This document shows positions 44,231 through 53,900 of a stretch of DNA of 64,000 nucleotides, in pieces; positions within the stretch are counted from its first letter, which is position 1, and the number at the start of each line of letters is the position of its first letter. The DNA comes from Cytobacillus sp. S13-E01 (GTDB lineage Bacteria; Bacillota; Bacilli; Bacillales; Bacillaceae_L): contig NZ_JARFVC010000013.1 in NCBI RefSeq assembly GCF_029193815.1, positions 20,028 to 84,027 of the forward strand, in the 5' to 3' direction. Under the pieces are notes generated by a model. It saw nothing but the letters and a program-made list of their open reading frames with translations. It was not told the origin of the DNA and ran no database searches. The position numbers were made by a program, and so were the translations under genes.

Positions 44231-44356
44231 ATTTTTACCACCTAATCTAGAGAAGTACTTATTATAATGTATTGTATAATAATTGCGTTATTAATTGAAC
44301 ATTAATTTTATTCAGTTAAATTAAATTTTGAAGTGGTAATATTACTCTCGCGTCTG

Positions 44357-44410
44357 AAATACTTTATACTTACACTACTGTATTTAGCTCTTGGCGATAA
44401 ATTATACTAA
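44357..44410. repeat. 50-bp dispersed repeat, copy 1
   Basis: TCTGAAATACTTTATACTTA and the following CACTACTGTATTTAGCTCT recur at 55442-55490 with few differences. It contains promoter-like AT-rich boxes and lies upstream of the coiled-coil paralogue. Confidence 0.75.
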
Positions 44411-44494
44411 GACAGTAATTGGCAACGAGCGAATATATTGTCTATTAAAGTCGAAATGATTGTTATATACTATGAAAGAGGAGGTGATAAAACG

Positions 44495-44746
44495 ATGAAT
44501 AATGAAAAAACTGAAGAAATGCTATCGCAGTTAATTAAAATGGTAGGAACGGTACAAACTAATCAACAAGAGATGAAACAAGACATCGTAGAATTGAAAG
44601 ATAAAGTAGTTGAAATTGAAACCAAAAGTGATATTCGGCATAAAGAAATCATAGGCAGGTTTAAGTCACTCGAAAGAGATCAGGACTTCATATTGGAAAA
44701 ATCTGTAAGAAATGAGCGGGAAATTGCATCATTAAAAACCAAATAA
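44495..44746 (+). CDS. Small coiled-coil protein, shorter paralogue
   Basis: An 83-residue paralogue of the protein at 42804-43181. It has the same N-terminus (MNNEKTEEMLSQLIKMVGT) and C-terminal KSDIRHKEIIGRFKSLERDQ, but lacks the central 42-residue insertion with its three heptad repeats. ATG 44495 follows AGGAGGTG; an in-frame upstream start at 44438 lies within the shared promoter region. DNA identity extends at least 80 bases before and 90 bases after the gene. Confidence 0.7.
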   Translation: MNNEKTEEMLSQLIKMVGTVQTNQQEMKQDIVELKDKVVEIETKSDIRHKEIIGRFKSLERDQDFILEKSVRNEREIASLKTK

Positions 44747-44851
44747 TTTTTAAGAAAAAACCTCTAGAGATAACCCCAAGTTAAGATCCATAATTTTCTC
44801 ATAGGAAAAGTCCACAAATGTTTATTCTTCAAGTACTGTAATTATTTAGAA

Positions 44852-44897
44852 AAAGATACAAAACTGGTTGTAATTAAACCGATTGTATCTTTTTTAA
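44852..44897 (+). terminator. Terminator after the coiled-coil paralogue
   Basis: AAAGATACAA and TTGTATCTTT flank a second inner dyad (ACTGGTT/AACCGAT-like), then a T run. It lies between convergent genes and may serve both. Confidence 0.78.
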
Positions 44898-45015
44898 ATA
44901 AAATTATTTTTTAGAACCATTCCACTAAGCTAACAATCTTAGGACTAATCACCAATCATCGAAGAAAAAAGAACTATTAGGGCCAATGATTCTGTCCCTA
45001 AGTTCTCGGAAAAAA

Positions 45016-46137
45016 TTATCTCGTTGAAACGATTGATTTCCTCTTATACATCAAGGATCCAATTAAAAATGCAATCGCTCCCCAAATAATCATGTTACCA
45101 AATCCGAACCAAAATGAATGTGAAAAAATACTAGATTCATAAACCATACTATCTCTTAAGCCCTCGGCAAAATAGGTGAGAGGGAGAATGTTTGATACTG
45201 GTTGTAGCCATTCAGGCATCGTTTCAATTGGAAAAAATACTCCGCTCAAAAACATCATCAGAAAACTTACAATGTTGGCGACTCCCATATACGCTTCAGT
45301 TGTATTACTAAATGAAGAAATAAAATAGCCTAACGCATTGAATGAGAGGGCACCGATTAAAAAGACAAGGATCAAACTAGGAAAATTGATGTATAGATTT
45401 GCTCCAAAGATAAACACACCAATTAGTGACAATAGAATAATCTGGACAACGCTAAATAACAAGCGCATCGCCATATCACTAAGACCGAAAATCCCCATTT
45501 TAGCTGGCGTCATTCGTAACCGTTTAATTAAACCTTTTCTACGCATTTCTACGAGGTCAACCATCCCAAATAACCCACCTTGTGCAATAGCTAAAGCAAT
45601 CATGCCCGTTAAAAGAAAATCGGTATAATCTAACTCGGTATTTCCAGATGATATCGATTCGATTTGTAATTCATAGAAAGGAGTAGCTCCAACCGCCAAT
45701 AAATTTGCCTGTTGAATAAAATTATCCAAGATCCCGGAAACGACTTGTGTAGTCATACCTTGTTCGTTTTCTTTATTAACAATCATACCAATTGATGTAG
45801 CATCCTCTGAATTTGGCAAAACGATTACGGCGTCCACTTCTTGATCATTAACCCATTCCTTCGCATCATCTAAACTCACGGGTTGATCTGATTTTATATC
45901 AATTACAGGTATTTGTTGTAGCTGTGTTAACATCATTTCAGACGTTGCATTAGGATTTTCATCAACAATTGCCACTTTTGACTGAAAATCATCATCGGAA
46001 TTTCCAGAGAAAATGACCATAAAGATGACCATTAAAATAACAGGGAAGAAGATGCCCCAAAACCAAGCTTGTTTTTCACGTAGGGTCAATTTTAATTGTG
46101 CTAGAAACATTTGTTTAAACTGTTTGAAATTGCTCAT
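45016..46137 (-). CDS. ABC-2 type drug exporter permease
   Basis: A 373-residue permease with one N-terminal helix, an extracytoplasmic domain of about 150 residues (SKVAIVDENPNA and VNDQEVDAVIVLP) and five C-terminal helices: the ABC2_membrane_3/YhaP-like layout. The start MSNFKQFKQMFLAQLKLTLREK at 46137 has GGAGAGAT upstream and follows the ATPase stop by one base, so the two genes form an operon. Exporters of this type carry drugs, lantibiotics or lipids; the substrate is not visible. Confidence 0.88.
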   Translation of the reverse strand: MSNFKQFKQMFLAQLKLTLREKQAWFWGIFFPVILMVIFMVIFSGNSDDDFQSKVAIVDENPNATSEMMLTQLQQIPVIDIKSDQPVSLDDAKEWVNDQEVDAVIVLPNSEDATSIGMIVNKENEQGMTTQVVSGILDNFIQQANLLAVGATPFYELQIESISSGNTELDYTDFLLTGMIALAIAQGGLFGMVDLVEMRRKGLIKRLRMTPAKMGIFGLSDMAMRLLFSVVQIILLSLIGVFIFGANLYINFPSLILVFLIGALSFNALGYFISSFSNTTEAYMGVANIVSFLMMFLSGVFFPIETMPEWLQPVSNILPLTYFAEGLRDSMVYESSIFSHSFWFGFGNMIIWGAIAFLIGSLMYKRKSIVSTR

Positions 46138-46138
46138 A

Positions 46139-47068
46139 CTAATCTCTCCATTCCTTTCCTGTAAAGGCGATAAAGACATCTTCAAGACTCATTTCACGGA
46201 TGGAAACTTGTTCTACCTGGAATTCACTCTCCTTTGTAAATTTAAATAAGTCATAGAGTGTATCCACGGGCTGAATGGTCCATAGTTTCAGTGAGGTTCC
46301 TTCTAGTTCTGTCCGGGAAACAGAAGGGAGAGTTTTTGAAAATTGGTCTGCCTTGAGAGCCGCTTCTTCTCCATCAAGGAAGGATAGCCTTACTTCTCTT
46401 TCATTCGTTAACTGTTCAATCAATGCTGACGGTGTATCAATTGTTACGATTAGTCCTTGATCGACGATACAAACACGATCACTTAATTTCTCAGCCTCTT
46501 CCATATAATGAGTGGTTAAAATAGTCGTTTTTCCTAATTTCTTAAGTTCTAAAATAATGTCCCATATATTACGACGCGCTTGAGGATCAAGGCCAGTTGT
46601 TGGTTCATCGAGAAAAATGATATCTGGATCACTAATCATAGCAAGGCCAATAGCAAGCCGTTGACGCTGACCACCAGAAAGTTTTTTTACTTGATTCTTT
46701 CGATGCTCCGTAAGGTTGATTAATTCTAGAATTTCTTCAGTTGGTCGTGCCTTATCATAAAACGTTGCAAAAAGATTTAAATTTTCTTCAGGGGACAAAA
46801 GGTCAAACATTGCGCTTGATTGCGGTTGTACACCAATCATCTTTTTAATGGCGACTGCATGTTGATCCCATTTCAGTTCGCCAAAGCTAACATCACCTTG
46901 ATCCGGCGGTACCAAACCTTCAATCATTTCAAGTGTAGTCGTCTTTCCGGCTCCGTTTGGTCCAATGATCGTAAATACCTCACCAGCTTTCACTGAAAAG
47001 CTAATGTCCTGTACCGCACGAATCGTCCCGAAAGACTTTTGTAGATTTTTAACTTCTAAAACAGTCAT
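46139..47068 (-). CDS. ABC transporter ATPase (DrrA-like)
   Basis: A 309-residue ATPase: Walker A GPNGAGKTT, Q-loop IGVQPQSSAMFDLLSP, signature LSGGQRQRLAIGLA, Walker B IIFLDEPTTGLDPQ and switch His TTHYMEEAE. The C-terminal 90 residues form the accessory DUF4162-like domain common in drug-exporting ATPases. It is the first gene of a two-gene operon with the ABC-2 permease. An AGGGA-type site lies upstream of ATG 47068. Confidence 0.9.
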   Translation of the reverse strand: MTVLEVKNLQKSFGTIRAVQDISFSVKAGEVFTIIGPNGAGKTTTLEMIEGLVPPDQGDVSFGELKWDQHAVAIKKMIGVQPQSSAMFDLLSPEENLNLFATFYDKARPTEEILELINLTEHRKNQVKKLSGGQRQRLAIGLAMISDPDIIFLDEPTTGLDPQARRNIWDIILELKKLGKTTILTTHYMEEAEKLSDRVCIVDQGLIVTIDTPSALIEQLTNEREVRLSFLDGEEAALKADQFSKTLPSVSRTELEGTSLKLWTIQPVDTLYDLFKFTKESEFQVEQVSIREMSLEDVFIAFTGKEWRD

Positions 47069-47520
47069 TTTTTTCCCTCACTTTTAAAGGCATGAAATTG
47101 CCAAAAGTTATTTCACGTTAAATGCTAAATTATCTTAGTTGAAATAGTTGAAGTGGAATCATGTGTAACAATTAATATGATTTCTTTGAAATTGAAGTAT
47201 GTTTACAAGGATGATTGATTCTTAAAAACAGTTTAAGAAACAAAGGAGAATATGTACAAGATGTGTATGACCCACCAAGAAGTAACTAACACCAAGGATT
47301 AAACCAAACTAAGTTCCTACATTTGAGACACCTCACTTTTGAAAAGTAAATAGATAGTAACTACTACGTCACAGATTCTAAAAAGATTCATTAATATTTA
47401 TAGGACAACGAGTTTCAGTGTTGGGGTCTGGTACGATTTATTATTGACTAAATAATAAGTATTATATAGTTTATTATAAATAGGATCTTAAAGGTAATAA
47501 CATTAAAAGGAATGAAACAA
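47069..47520. other. Intergenic region between divergent units
   Basis: No conserved gene. A 16-codon frame at 47254-47304 (MYKMCMTHQEVTNTKD) has a good AAAGGAG site but is too short to assess; it may be a relic. TTGACT at 47444-47449 may be the -35 box of the next gene. Confidence 0.4.
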
Positions 47521-47742
47521 ATGACAAAAAAGACTAAGAATTCCGATTGGGCAGAAGCGAAAAAACGTTGCCGTTTGAATCAAGCTGATATTCAGATGGC
47601 AAAAGAAATGGGGATGACACCAAAGAGCTTACTAAAAAACATTCCTGCTCCTAATCAACAATGGAAAGCACCAGTAAGGGAATGGATTCGAGAATTATAC
47701 GAAAGTAAGTTTGGGAAAGTACTGCAATTTAGAATGTGTTAG
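47521..47742 (+). CDS. Conserved small protein of unknown function
   Basis: A 73-residue basic protein with a compact conserved look: DWAEAKKRCRLNQADIQMAKE, MGMTPKSLLKNIP, WKAPVREWIRELYESKFG. Small proteins with this pattern are common in Bacilli and other bacteria and have no assigned role. ATG 47521 is preferred; AAAAGGA lies nine bases upstream, whereas ATG 47512 would be too close. It is followed after about 40 bases by the Uma2 gene. Confidence 0.72.
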   Translation: MTKKTKNSDWAEAKKRCRLNQADIQMAKEMGMTPKSLLKNIPAPNQQWKAPVREWIRELYESKFGKVLQFRMC

Positions 47743-47780
47743 AATGTAAATAACGATATCGGGTTTAAGGAGTGGGTGTT

Positions 47781-48347
47781 ATGAATCTTTATCGTAAGGA
47801 CTATGTTTCAGTAGATGAGTACTTTGAAATCCGTGAGAGTAGTGAAGAATTATTAGAGTATATTGATGGTACTGTGTATATGTCGCCATCACCATCAACT
47901 AGGCATCAACGAATATCAAGTAGGCTTCATATCAAATTTGGTAATTTTCTTGAAGGGAAACATTGTGAGGTATTTCATGCTCCATTTGATATTGAATTAA
48001 AAAATGAAGAGATAGAAGGAGCAAAGATTGTAATCCCAGATATAAGTGTAATTTGCGATAAGAGTGGATTCACAGACCAACGATATGTAGGGGTTCCTGA
48101 TTTAATTGTCGAAATCCTTAGCCCATCAAATCAATCCCACGACTTAATTACAAAATTAAATCTATATATGAATTATAGAGTCAAAGAATACTGGATCATT
48201 AATCCAATGCTAAATGCGGTCACGGTATATTCATTAAATATTGAAAAAATGTATGAACAGCATGATATGAAAACAAATGTTGGAATCGTTTCTTCGAAGA
48301 TTTTAGAAGGATTTCAAATAGATTTAGAATATTTACTTTGTTTGTAA
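47781..48347 (+). CDS. Uma2 family (DUF820) PD-(D/E)xK protein
   Basis: A 188-residue protein with the Uma2 restriction-endonuclease-like core: EELLEYIDGTVYMSPSPS, then VIPDISVICDK with the catalytic Asp, VPDLIVEILSPSN with the Glu, and KEYWIINP. Uma2 proteins are abundant in cyanobacteria and Firmicutes; a nuclease fold is accepted but their role is unclear. ATG 47781 follows AAGGAGTGGG. It lies near other defence-like or decayed genes, which does not prove a defence function. Confidence 0.88.
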   Translation: MNLYRKDYVSVDEYFEIRESSEELLEYIDGTVYMSPSPSTRHQRISSRLHIKFGNFLEGKHCEVFHAPFDIELKNEEIEGAKIVIPDISVICDKSGFTDQRYVGVPDLIVEILSPSNQSHDLITKLNLYMNYRVKEYWIINPMLNAVTVYSLNIEKMYEQHDMKTNVGIVSSKILEGFQIDLEYLLCL

Positions 48348-48370
48348 ACATGGGGACGGACCTCATGTTT
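48346..48370. terminator. Hairpin overlapping the Uma2 stop codon
   Basis: AAACATG (48346-48352) and CATGTTT (48364-48370) around GGGACGGACCT. The GGGGAC-containing loop recurs at about 40336-40352, so it looks like a small dispersed repeat that also ends transcription. Confidence 0.5.
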
Positions 48371-48502
48371 ATTTTGTTTCGCTAAACGAAGCAAACACTA
48401 GGACTGTCACCGTGTTTTCATAGTTATTAATCATACTACGGACAGTTCAACAATTTTTAACTTATATTAATTTATTAAGATAGATAGAAAAGAGGGATCG
48501 AA

Positions 48503-49057
48503 ATGACCATTTACATTGCGCTGCTACGTGGTATTAATGTAGGAGGAAGTAACAGGATTAAGATGAGTGAATTGAGGCAAGCATTGGAAACAATAGGTCT
48601 TGATAGAGTGCAAACATATATTCAAAGCGGTAATATACTGTTTGAATCAGAAAAAGGGGTAGAGACTCTTCAGAACCAAATAAAACATGAAATTGAAAAG
48701 ACTTTCGGATTTTCGGTTGAAGTAGTAATGAGAACAGCTGAAGAATTAGAACGGATTATCGAAAACTGTCCATTCTCTGAGGAAGCAATATCAGAAGCTG
48801 AATCATTATCAGAAGGTGAGAGTCTCTATGTTTCAATGTTACAAGACCCTCCTTTGGAAGAAGGACTCAATAAGCTTAGTGCTTATAAAACCGAAAACGA
48901 AGAATACCGAATTGAAGGAAAAGAGGTATACCTTTTATTTCGACAAAGTATTCGTAATTCCAAGTTAGCCAATAATCTAAAAAAAATAGGCGTTCCTTCG
49001 ACCGTACGTAACTGGAAAACCATTAATAAACTGTCCACAATGGCAAAAGGGATGTAA
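48503..49057 (+). CDS. DUF1697 family protein
   Basis: A 184-residue protein with the DUF1697 start MTIYIALLRGINVGGSNRIK, the YIQSGNILFES block, and a C-terminal VRNWKTINKLSTMA segment. The family has an alpha-beta fold of unknown function. The ribosome site is AAAGAGGG before ATG 48503. It appears monocistronic. Confidence 0.9.
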   Translation: MTIYIALLRGINVGGSNRIKMSELRQALETIGLDRVQTYIQSGNILFESEKGVETLQNQIKHEIEKTFGFSVEVVMRTAEELERIIENCPFSEEAISEAESLSEGESLYVSMLQDPPLEEGLNKLSAYKTENEEYRIEGKEVYLLFRQSIRNSKLANNLKKIGVPSTVRNWKTINKLSTMAKGM

Positions 49058-49372
49058 ATTCTAAGATTGGACTCCTATAAAATTAATACTTAATATTAAA
49101 TGTTTCCAATTGGTCATTTTTCAGATTCTTTTATCTCTATTTAGAACAGTACTTTTTTAAAAAACTCTTCATAAACACTACTTTGAAAAATTCAATGATT
49201 CTTAAATGCTACATCAAGGATTTATAAACTAAAGTGCCAGCCGTTGTCGAAAGAGACGAGTGACTGTCACTTTTTTTTGTGAAAAATTCACAAAACCACC
49301 GCCACCTTTTATCCATTATATCTATATAACTATAGTGAAGACATATAAGTTACCGAAAGGACAGTGGTTAGG
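49058..49372. other. Intergenic region with repeat-like hairpin
   Basis: No gene. A hairpin with T run at 49231-49280 (AAAGTGCCAG and CTGTCACTTTTTTT) contains GACGAGTGACTG; a related sequence GACGAGTGGCAGGCACTTTT is found at 50853-50872. This looks like a small interspersed Bacillaceae repeat. Confidence 0.6.
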
Positions 49373-50335
49373 ATGGCAAAATACAGAATGGTACATACGG
49401 AATTTTGGATGAGTCCGATTGTTTCGGAGGAAATGACACCAGAGGATCGATACTTTTTCTTATATCTATTAACAAACCCTCATACAAAACAAACAGGAAT
49501 CTATAGAATTACGAAGAAGCAAATGGCGTTTGATATGGGATATTCAATTGAAAGTGTGCATTCATTAATGGATCGATTTATTCATCATCATAAGCTCATA
49601 CGCTACAATCCCAAAACAAGGGAGCTGGCGATTAAGAACTGGGGGAAGGAAAACCTAATTCGGGGTGGCAAACCAGTGATAGATTGTATTTTAGCAGAGT
49701 TAGAGAATGTCGAGGATACCTCTCTTATTCAGTTTGTTGGTGAAAATATTACTAAGCTAGAGTTTCGCAGTCTTTATGAATCCTTTTATACATCAGCGGA
49801 AGACACGACATCTATCCCTTCTGAATCGGGAGTGGACGATTCGTCTGACGATACGTGTACGACACGTGGGACGATACGTGGGCAAAAAGAAAAAGAAAAT
49901 AAAAAAGAAAAAGAAAAACAACAACAAACAGTTCTCTATCCAAGTAAAGTAAATAAAACAGAACAGGGGCTTCACGAAGAGGATGTGAAGGAACTAACCG
50001 AATTTTGGGATCAAAACGGATTTGGTTTTGCTAACATTCATGCAAAAGCTCAGCTGCTAGCTTGGTTAGATGACTCTGCCTTTATGAATCCAAAAGAAGT
50101 CATTTTAAAAGCAATGCACATTGCATGCTCCAACAATAAGCGAAAGCTGAGCTATGTTGTTGCTATTTTAAAAAATTGGCTAAATGAATCATTACTGACC
50201 ATTGAAGAAATTGAGTTGTATGACGAGAGCAAAACCAAGGGTTTGAGAGAAAAACAATTAAGTGAACCAAATAAAGTTGGTCGTGATATACCAAGGGAAT
50301 TTGTCCTAGACATAACAGCAGGTGAGGAATCGTGA
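49373..50335 (+). CDS. Phage-type DnaD-domain replication protein
   Basis: A 320-residue protein like phage replisome organisers. It has an N-terminal winged helix (MAKYRMVHTEFWMSPIVSEE and TGIYRITKKQMAFDMGYS), a long low-complexity Lys/Glu/Gln linker, and a C-terminal DnaD-like DnaB_2 domain (FWDQNGFGFANIHAKAQLLA and LSYVVAILKNWLNE). It would bind the phage origin and recruit the DnaB helicase encoded next. ATG 49373 gives the family-typical start; GTG 49364 is an alternative with a slightly better ribosome spacing. It overlaps the truncated helicase gene by four bases. Remnant of a prophage. Confidence 0.82.
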   Translation: MAKYRMVHTEFWMSPIVSEEMTPEDRYFFLYLLTNPHTKQTGIYRITKKQMAFDMGYSIESVHSLMDRFIHHHKLIRYNPKTRELAIKNWGKENLIRGGKPVIDCILAELENVEDTSLIQFVGENITKLEFRSLYESFYTSAEDTTSIPSESGVDDSSDDTCTTRGTIRGQKEKENKKEKEKQQQTVLYPSKVNKTEQGLHEEDVKELTEFWDQNGFGFANIHAKAQLLAWLDDSAFMNPKEVILKAMHIACSNNKRKLSYVVAILKNWLNESLLTIEEIELYDESKTKGLREKQLSEPNKVGRDIPREFVLDITAGEES

Positions 50336-50712
50336 GTGTTGTAGAAAAGACGTTTCTTGGCAGCTTAATGAAAGCCGATTACTTGATTAAAGATACCGTT
50401 ATTCGCCCTGAACAGCTAGAAAGTGGACGTCATAAAGAGTTGATGCGGAGAATGGTTGATTTTAACCAAGCGGGTAAGAATATCGATTTAATCACCTTAA
50501 CAACCTTACCTGATCTCGAGTCCTTCGGTGGATTGTCGTATTTATCCGAACTGTTATCATTTGCGGATATTGAAAAATTTGACGAGGTTAAAGAGCTCAT
50601 TATCGATGGCTGGAAGGAACGAGAAAAGCGAAACATCTTAACGTTGGCAGCCTTAAAAGATTAGGAGATTGGCAAGGTTATAGCCGAATTGGACAACATT
50701 AACCAGCAATGA
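50332..50712 (+). pseudogene. Truncated phage replicative DnaB helicase
   Basis: GTG 50332 starts MSVVEKTFLGSLMKADYLIK, the DnaB N-terminal domain (residues to about 110). TAG 50662-50664 interrupts it, but the frame clearly continues with EIGKVIAELDNINQQ before it ends at TGA 50710. The entire RecA-like motor domain is missing. With the DnaD-like gene it forms a prophage replication fossil. Confidence 0.8.
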
Positions 50713-50999
50713 CGAGTTTGATAAGAGATCGGCACTCTTTTAAGTTTGGGAAAAAGTCCATCATTTAATAGTAAATTATAGGGATACCATATATTCACTA
50801 TAAAGAAAATTTAACAGGAAAATATAATTACATGGAGAATAGTCGAAATTGACGAGTGGCAGGCACTTTTATTTATAGTCTGTAACAGTTCTAGAAAATT
50901 CTCATACCACCCCTCATGTATAAAACCCCGTCATCGGAAATACAATAATTTATTGGTATTATATGTTAAAATCAGATTAAAACGTGAGGAGGGATACAT
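50713..50999. other. Intergenic region upstream of the helicase-nuclease gene
   Basis: A repeat-like GACGAGTGGCAGGCACTTTT is at 50853-50872. A possible promoter lies about 35 bases before the gene (TTGGTATTATATGTTAAAAT, 50952-50971). Confidence 0.45.
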
Positions 51000-53900
51000 T
51001 TGACTTCTTCGAGCTCTACAAAGGTTGTTCAAATATTTGAATATTTACTAGCCGTCAAAAAGCTTAACGAAAATATAATTCGAAGTGTTAATGACTATGA
51101 GAAAGTTTGGTGGCAGGCAGACATCCCAAACCTTGAGGGTTGTTATCTTGGTGAGAACGGCACTAACCCTGAAGCGTGGTTAGAGGTACATAAACAAGTA
51201 ATTCAACCTACACCAGCATTGCCGCGAGAACTTCATAATTGGATTAACAACTGGGATAACCCTGATATAGAACCAGAACGAGTACATAAAAAAATTATTG
51301 GAATTGATGAAGAAACAGAAGAAGAGATTTTTGAAAAATTTGAAGATACTGTTGAGCGGATGCAAATTTTTAAGAGCTGGTTAATGGATACATGGAGACC
51401 ATGGGCAATTGACACGTCTCCAAAACTCAAAATCCAAAGGATCTATGATGAATTATTTGCTCTACATCAAAGGTTACAACGTGAAGGTGAGGACCTTGAA
51501 TTAAATTGGGGACATGGTCTATTAAATTGGAATATTTCAGGTGAAAAAGTCCAAAGGCATGTATTAGTCACAAGCTTGGAACTTCAATTTAATGCTAAAA
51601 AGGGCATATTCTATCTTTTGCCAACATCTAAAGGAATGCAATTAGAAACTGACATGTTATTTAACATCGATATCCCGAACGGTTCAAGGTTACAAGAGAT
51701 GGAATCACAGCTTGATGACATGGACTATACTCCATGGGATAAAGAAGGTACGTTATCGTTATTTAATGAGATTGTACATACAATTAGTCCAAAAGGTTCG
51801 TATGAAAAAGAAGATGAAACATCATTTCATAGGCTTCCAGCATACCCTGTCATTCAACATAAGCCTGCTATCTTCTTAAGGCAGAGTAGTGGACGTATTT
51901 GGGATAAAGAATTATCGAGTGCGATTCAAAAGATTAAGGAAGGTTACCCTGTTCCTGATACAATCACAAGTTTAACAACAAATGAGATCGTAAAAGAAGA
52001 TAACGAGGCTGCTGAGACGCAGGCTGATGAATGGACTTCTGTTGGTGAAGACTTACTCTTTCCACTCCCAGCAAACAATGAGCAAAAACTGATTGCTGAA
52101 AAATTAGCCAAAAGCGAAGGTGTCGTTGTTCAAGGCCCACCTGGAACTGGAAAGTCACATACAATCGCAAACCTAATCTGTCATCTGCTTGCTCATGGAA
52201 AGCGGGTCCTTATCACTAGTGAGAAAGAAAGAGCACTACAGGTTTTAAGAGACAAGATTCCTGAAGATGTTCGGTCCCTTTGTGTTAGCGTCTTAGGTGG
52301 TGACTCACGGTCTGTTAAAGAAATTGAGGACTCTATTAAAACAATTGCGGAAAACCTTGATAGCAAACAACCAGAGAATCTGGATAAAAATATTCAGCGG
52401 CTACATGCAGAACTGGACCAAGCAAGAAGGAATATTGCAAAATATAATACGTTAATCAATGAATCTGCGGAAATTGAAAATGTTACCCTTGACCTAAATG
52501 GAACTAGTTACACTCCATTAGAAGCAGCAAAATGGTTAACAGAACATAAGGAATATAATCTTATTCCAGATTCTATCAATCCCTCTACACCATTTCCGCT
52601 TCCAAAGGATCAGACAATCGAGTTTTTCAGATTACTTGGTGAAATCAGTAGGCAGGATAAACGATCATTAGAACTACACCGTCCAAATCCAACCGAGATC
52701 GCAACACCATCAGCATTTGAAGATAATGTCAAAATAATAAATGAAGTAGAAATGAAAGTAAATGACACAGAAAAATATATTGAGGGGTGGAATGTGCCTG
52801 AAGACCTCCCCGCTAACATGGGGGAAAGGGTTTCTTTTATAGAAAATACTTTAGTGAAACTTAATGAGATAATGGCTCAAAAGTGGCTAAAACTCCTATT
52901 CCAAGATGTACTTCAGTATGAAGATAAGCTTAACCAATGGAAGGTATTTTATGACGAAGTAAAAAAACGTGTCAGTCAGATCGAACACTTAACAACAGAG
53001 TTAATAGAAGATGACATCAAATTACCAAGTAATAATAACCCTATTCTTTTATTAGAAGATCTAAATCAACTAAAACTTCGGTTTGAAGAAAATAAAGGTG
53101 TAGGTTGGTTATTCAAAAATATTATTGGTAGGAAGTATGCTTATATTTTCGAAAATATCACAGTGAATTCTATACCTATTCGAAATCTAGAGGATGTCAA
53201 TAAGGTTATTAACTATCTAGAAAAAGCTGAACTGTCCCGAAAAGTAGTCCTTAAGTGGAACAGAATGCTTGAAGATCTTGAAGGTCCAGAGCTAAATGAA
53301 GATCAAAAGCGTTTAACTTCTTCAATTCAAACACATCTGCAAGGCTTACAAAGCGTGATTGAATGGAAAGAAAATATAATTCGACCACTAGAACCACTTA
53401 TAGAAAAGATGGGTATAACTTCTAAGGCCAAATGGACAGATCCTATTTGGTATGAGTCTTTAAAAAATGGCTTAACTGCATTATCCAATAAGCAATCTTG
53501 GAAAAAGGCCAATGTATTCTTTCAGGAGATTTTTGATTACCTGCACAAACAAAATATGCTAGCTAACCTCCACCCAGTAAACGAACAGCTCTATCTTGCG
53601 TGCAAGGAAAAAAACAACGAACTTTGGAGAAGTTCTTATAATGAACTACTTCGCTTAGAGGCTATTGAAGCAGACTATAACACCTATCAACAATTGCAGG
53701 AACAACTGGAGAAATTAGCACCAAAATGGGTCACTCGTTTAATTGAATCTGATGGCAAAGGTGCCGCTTTTAGCCCTCCTGAACATTTGTTCGTATCTTG
53801 GAAATGGAGTCAACTGAACAACTGGATTTCAGACATTCATTCAAGACCAAAACTTGAAGAATTAGAATTAGAACAGGATAGAGAACGAAAAAAAGAAGCT

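Noticed and set aside
47254..47304. 16-codon frame with a good ribosome site
   Set aside because: Too short and without a recognised relative; reported only as content of the gap.
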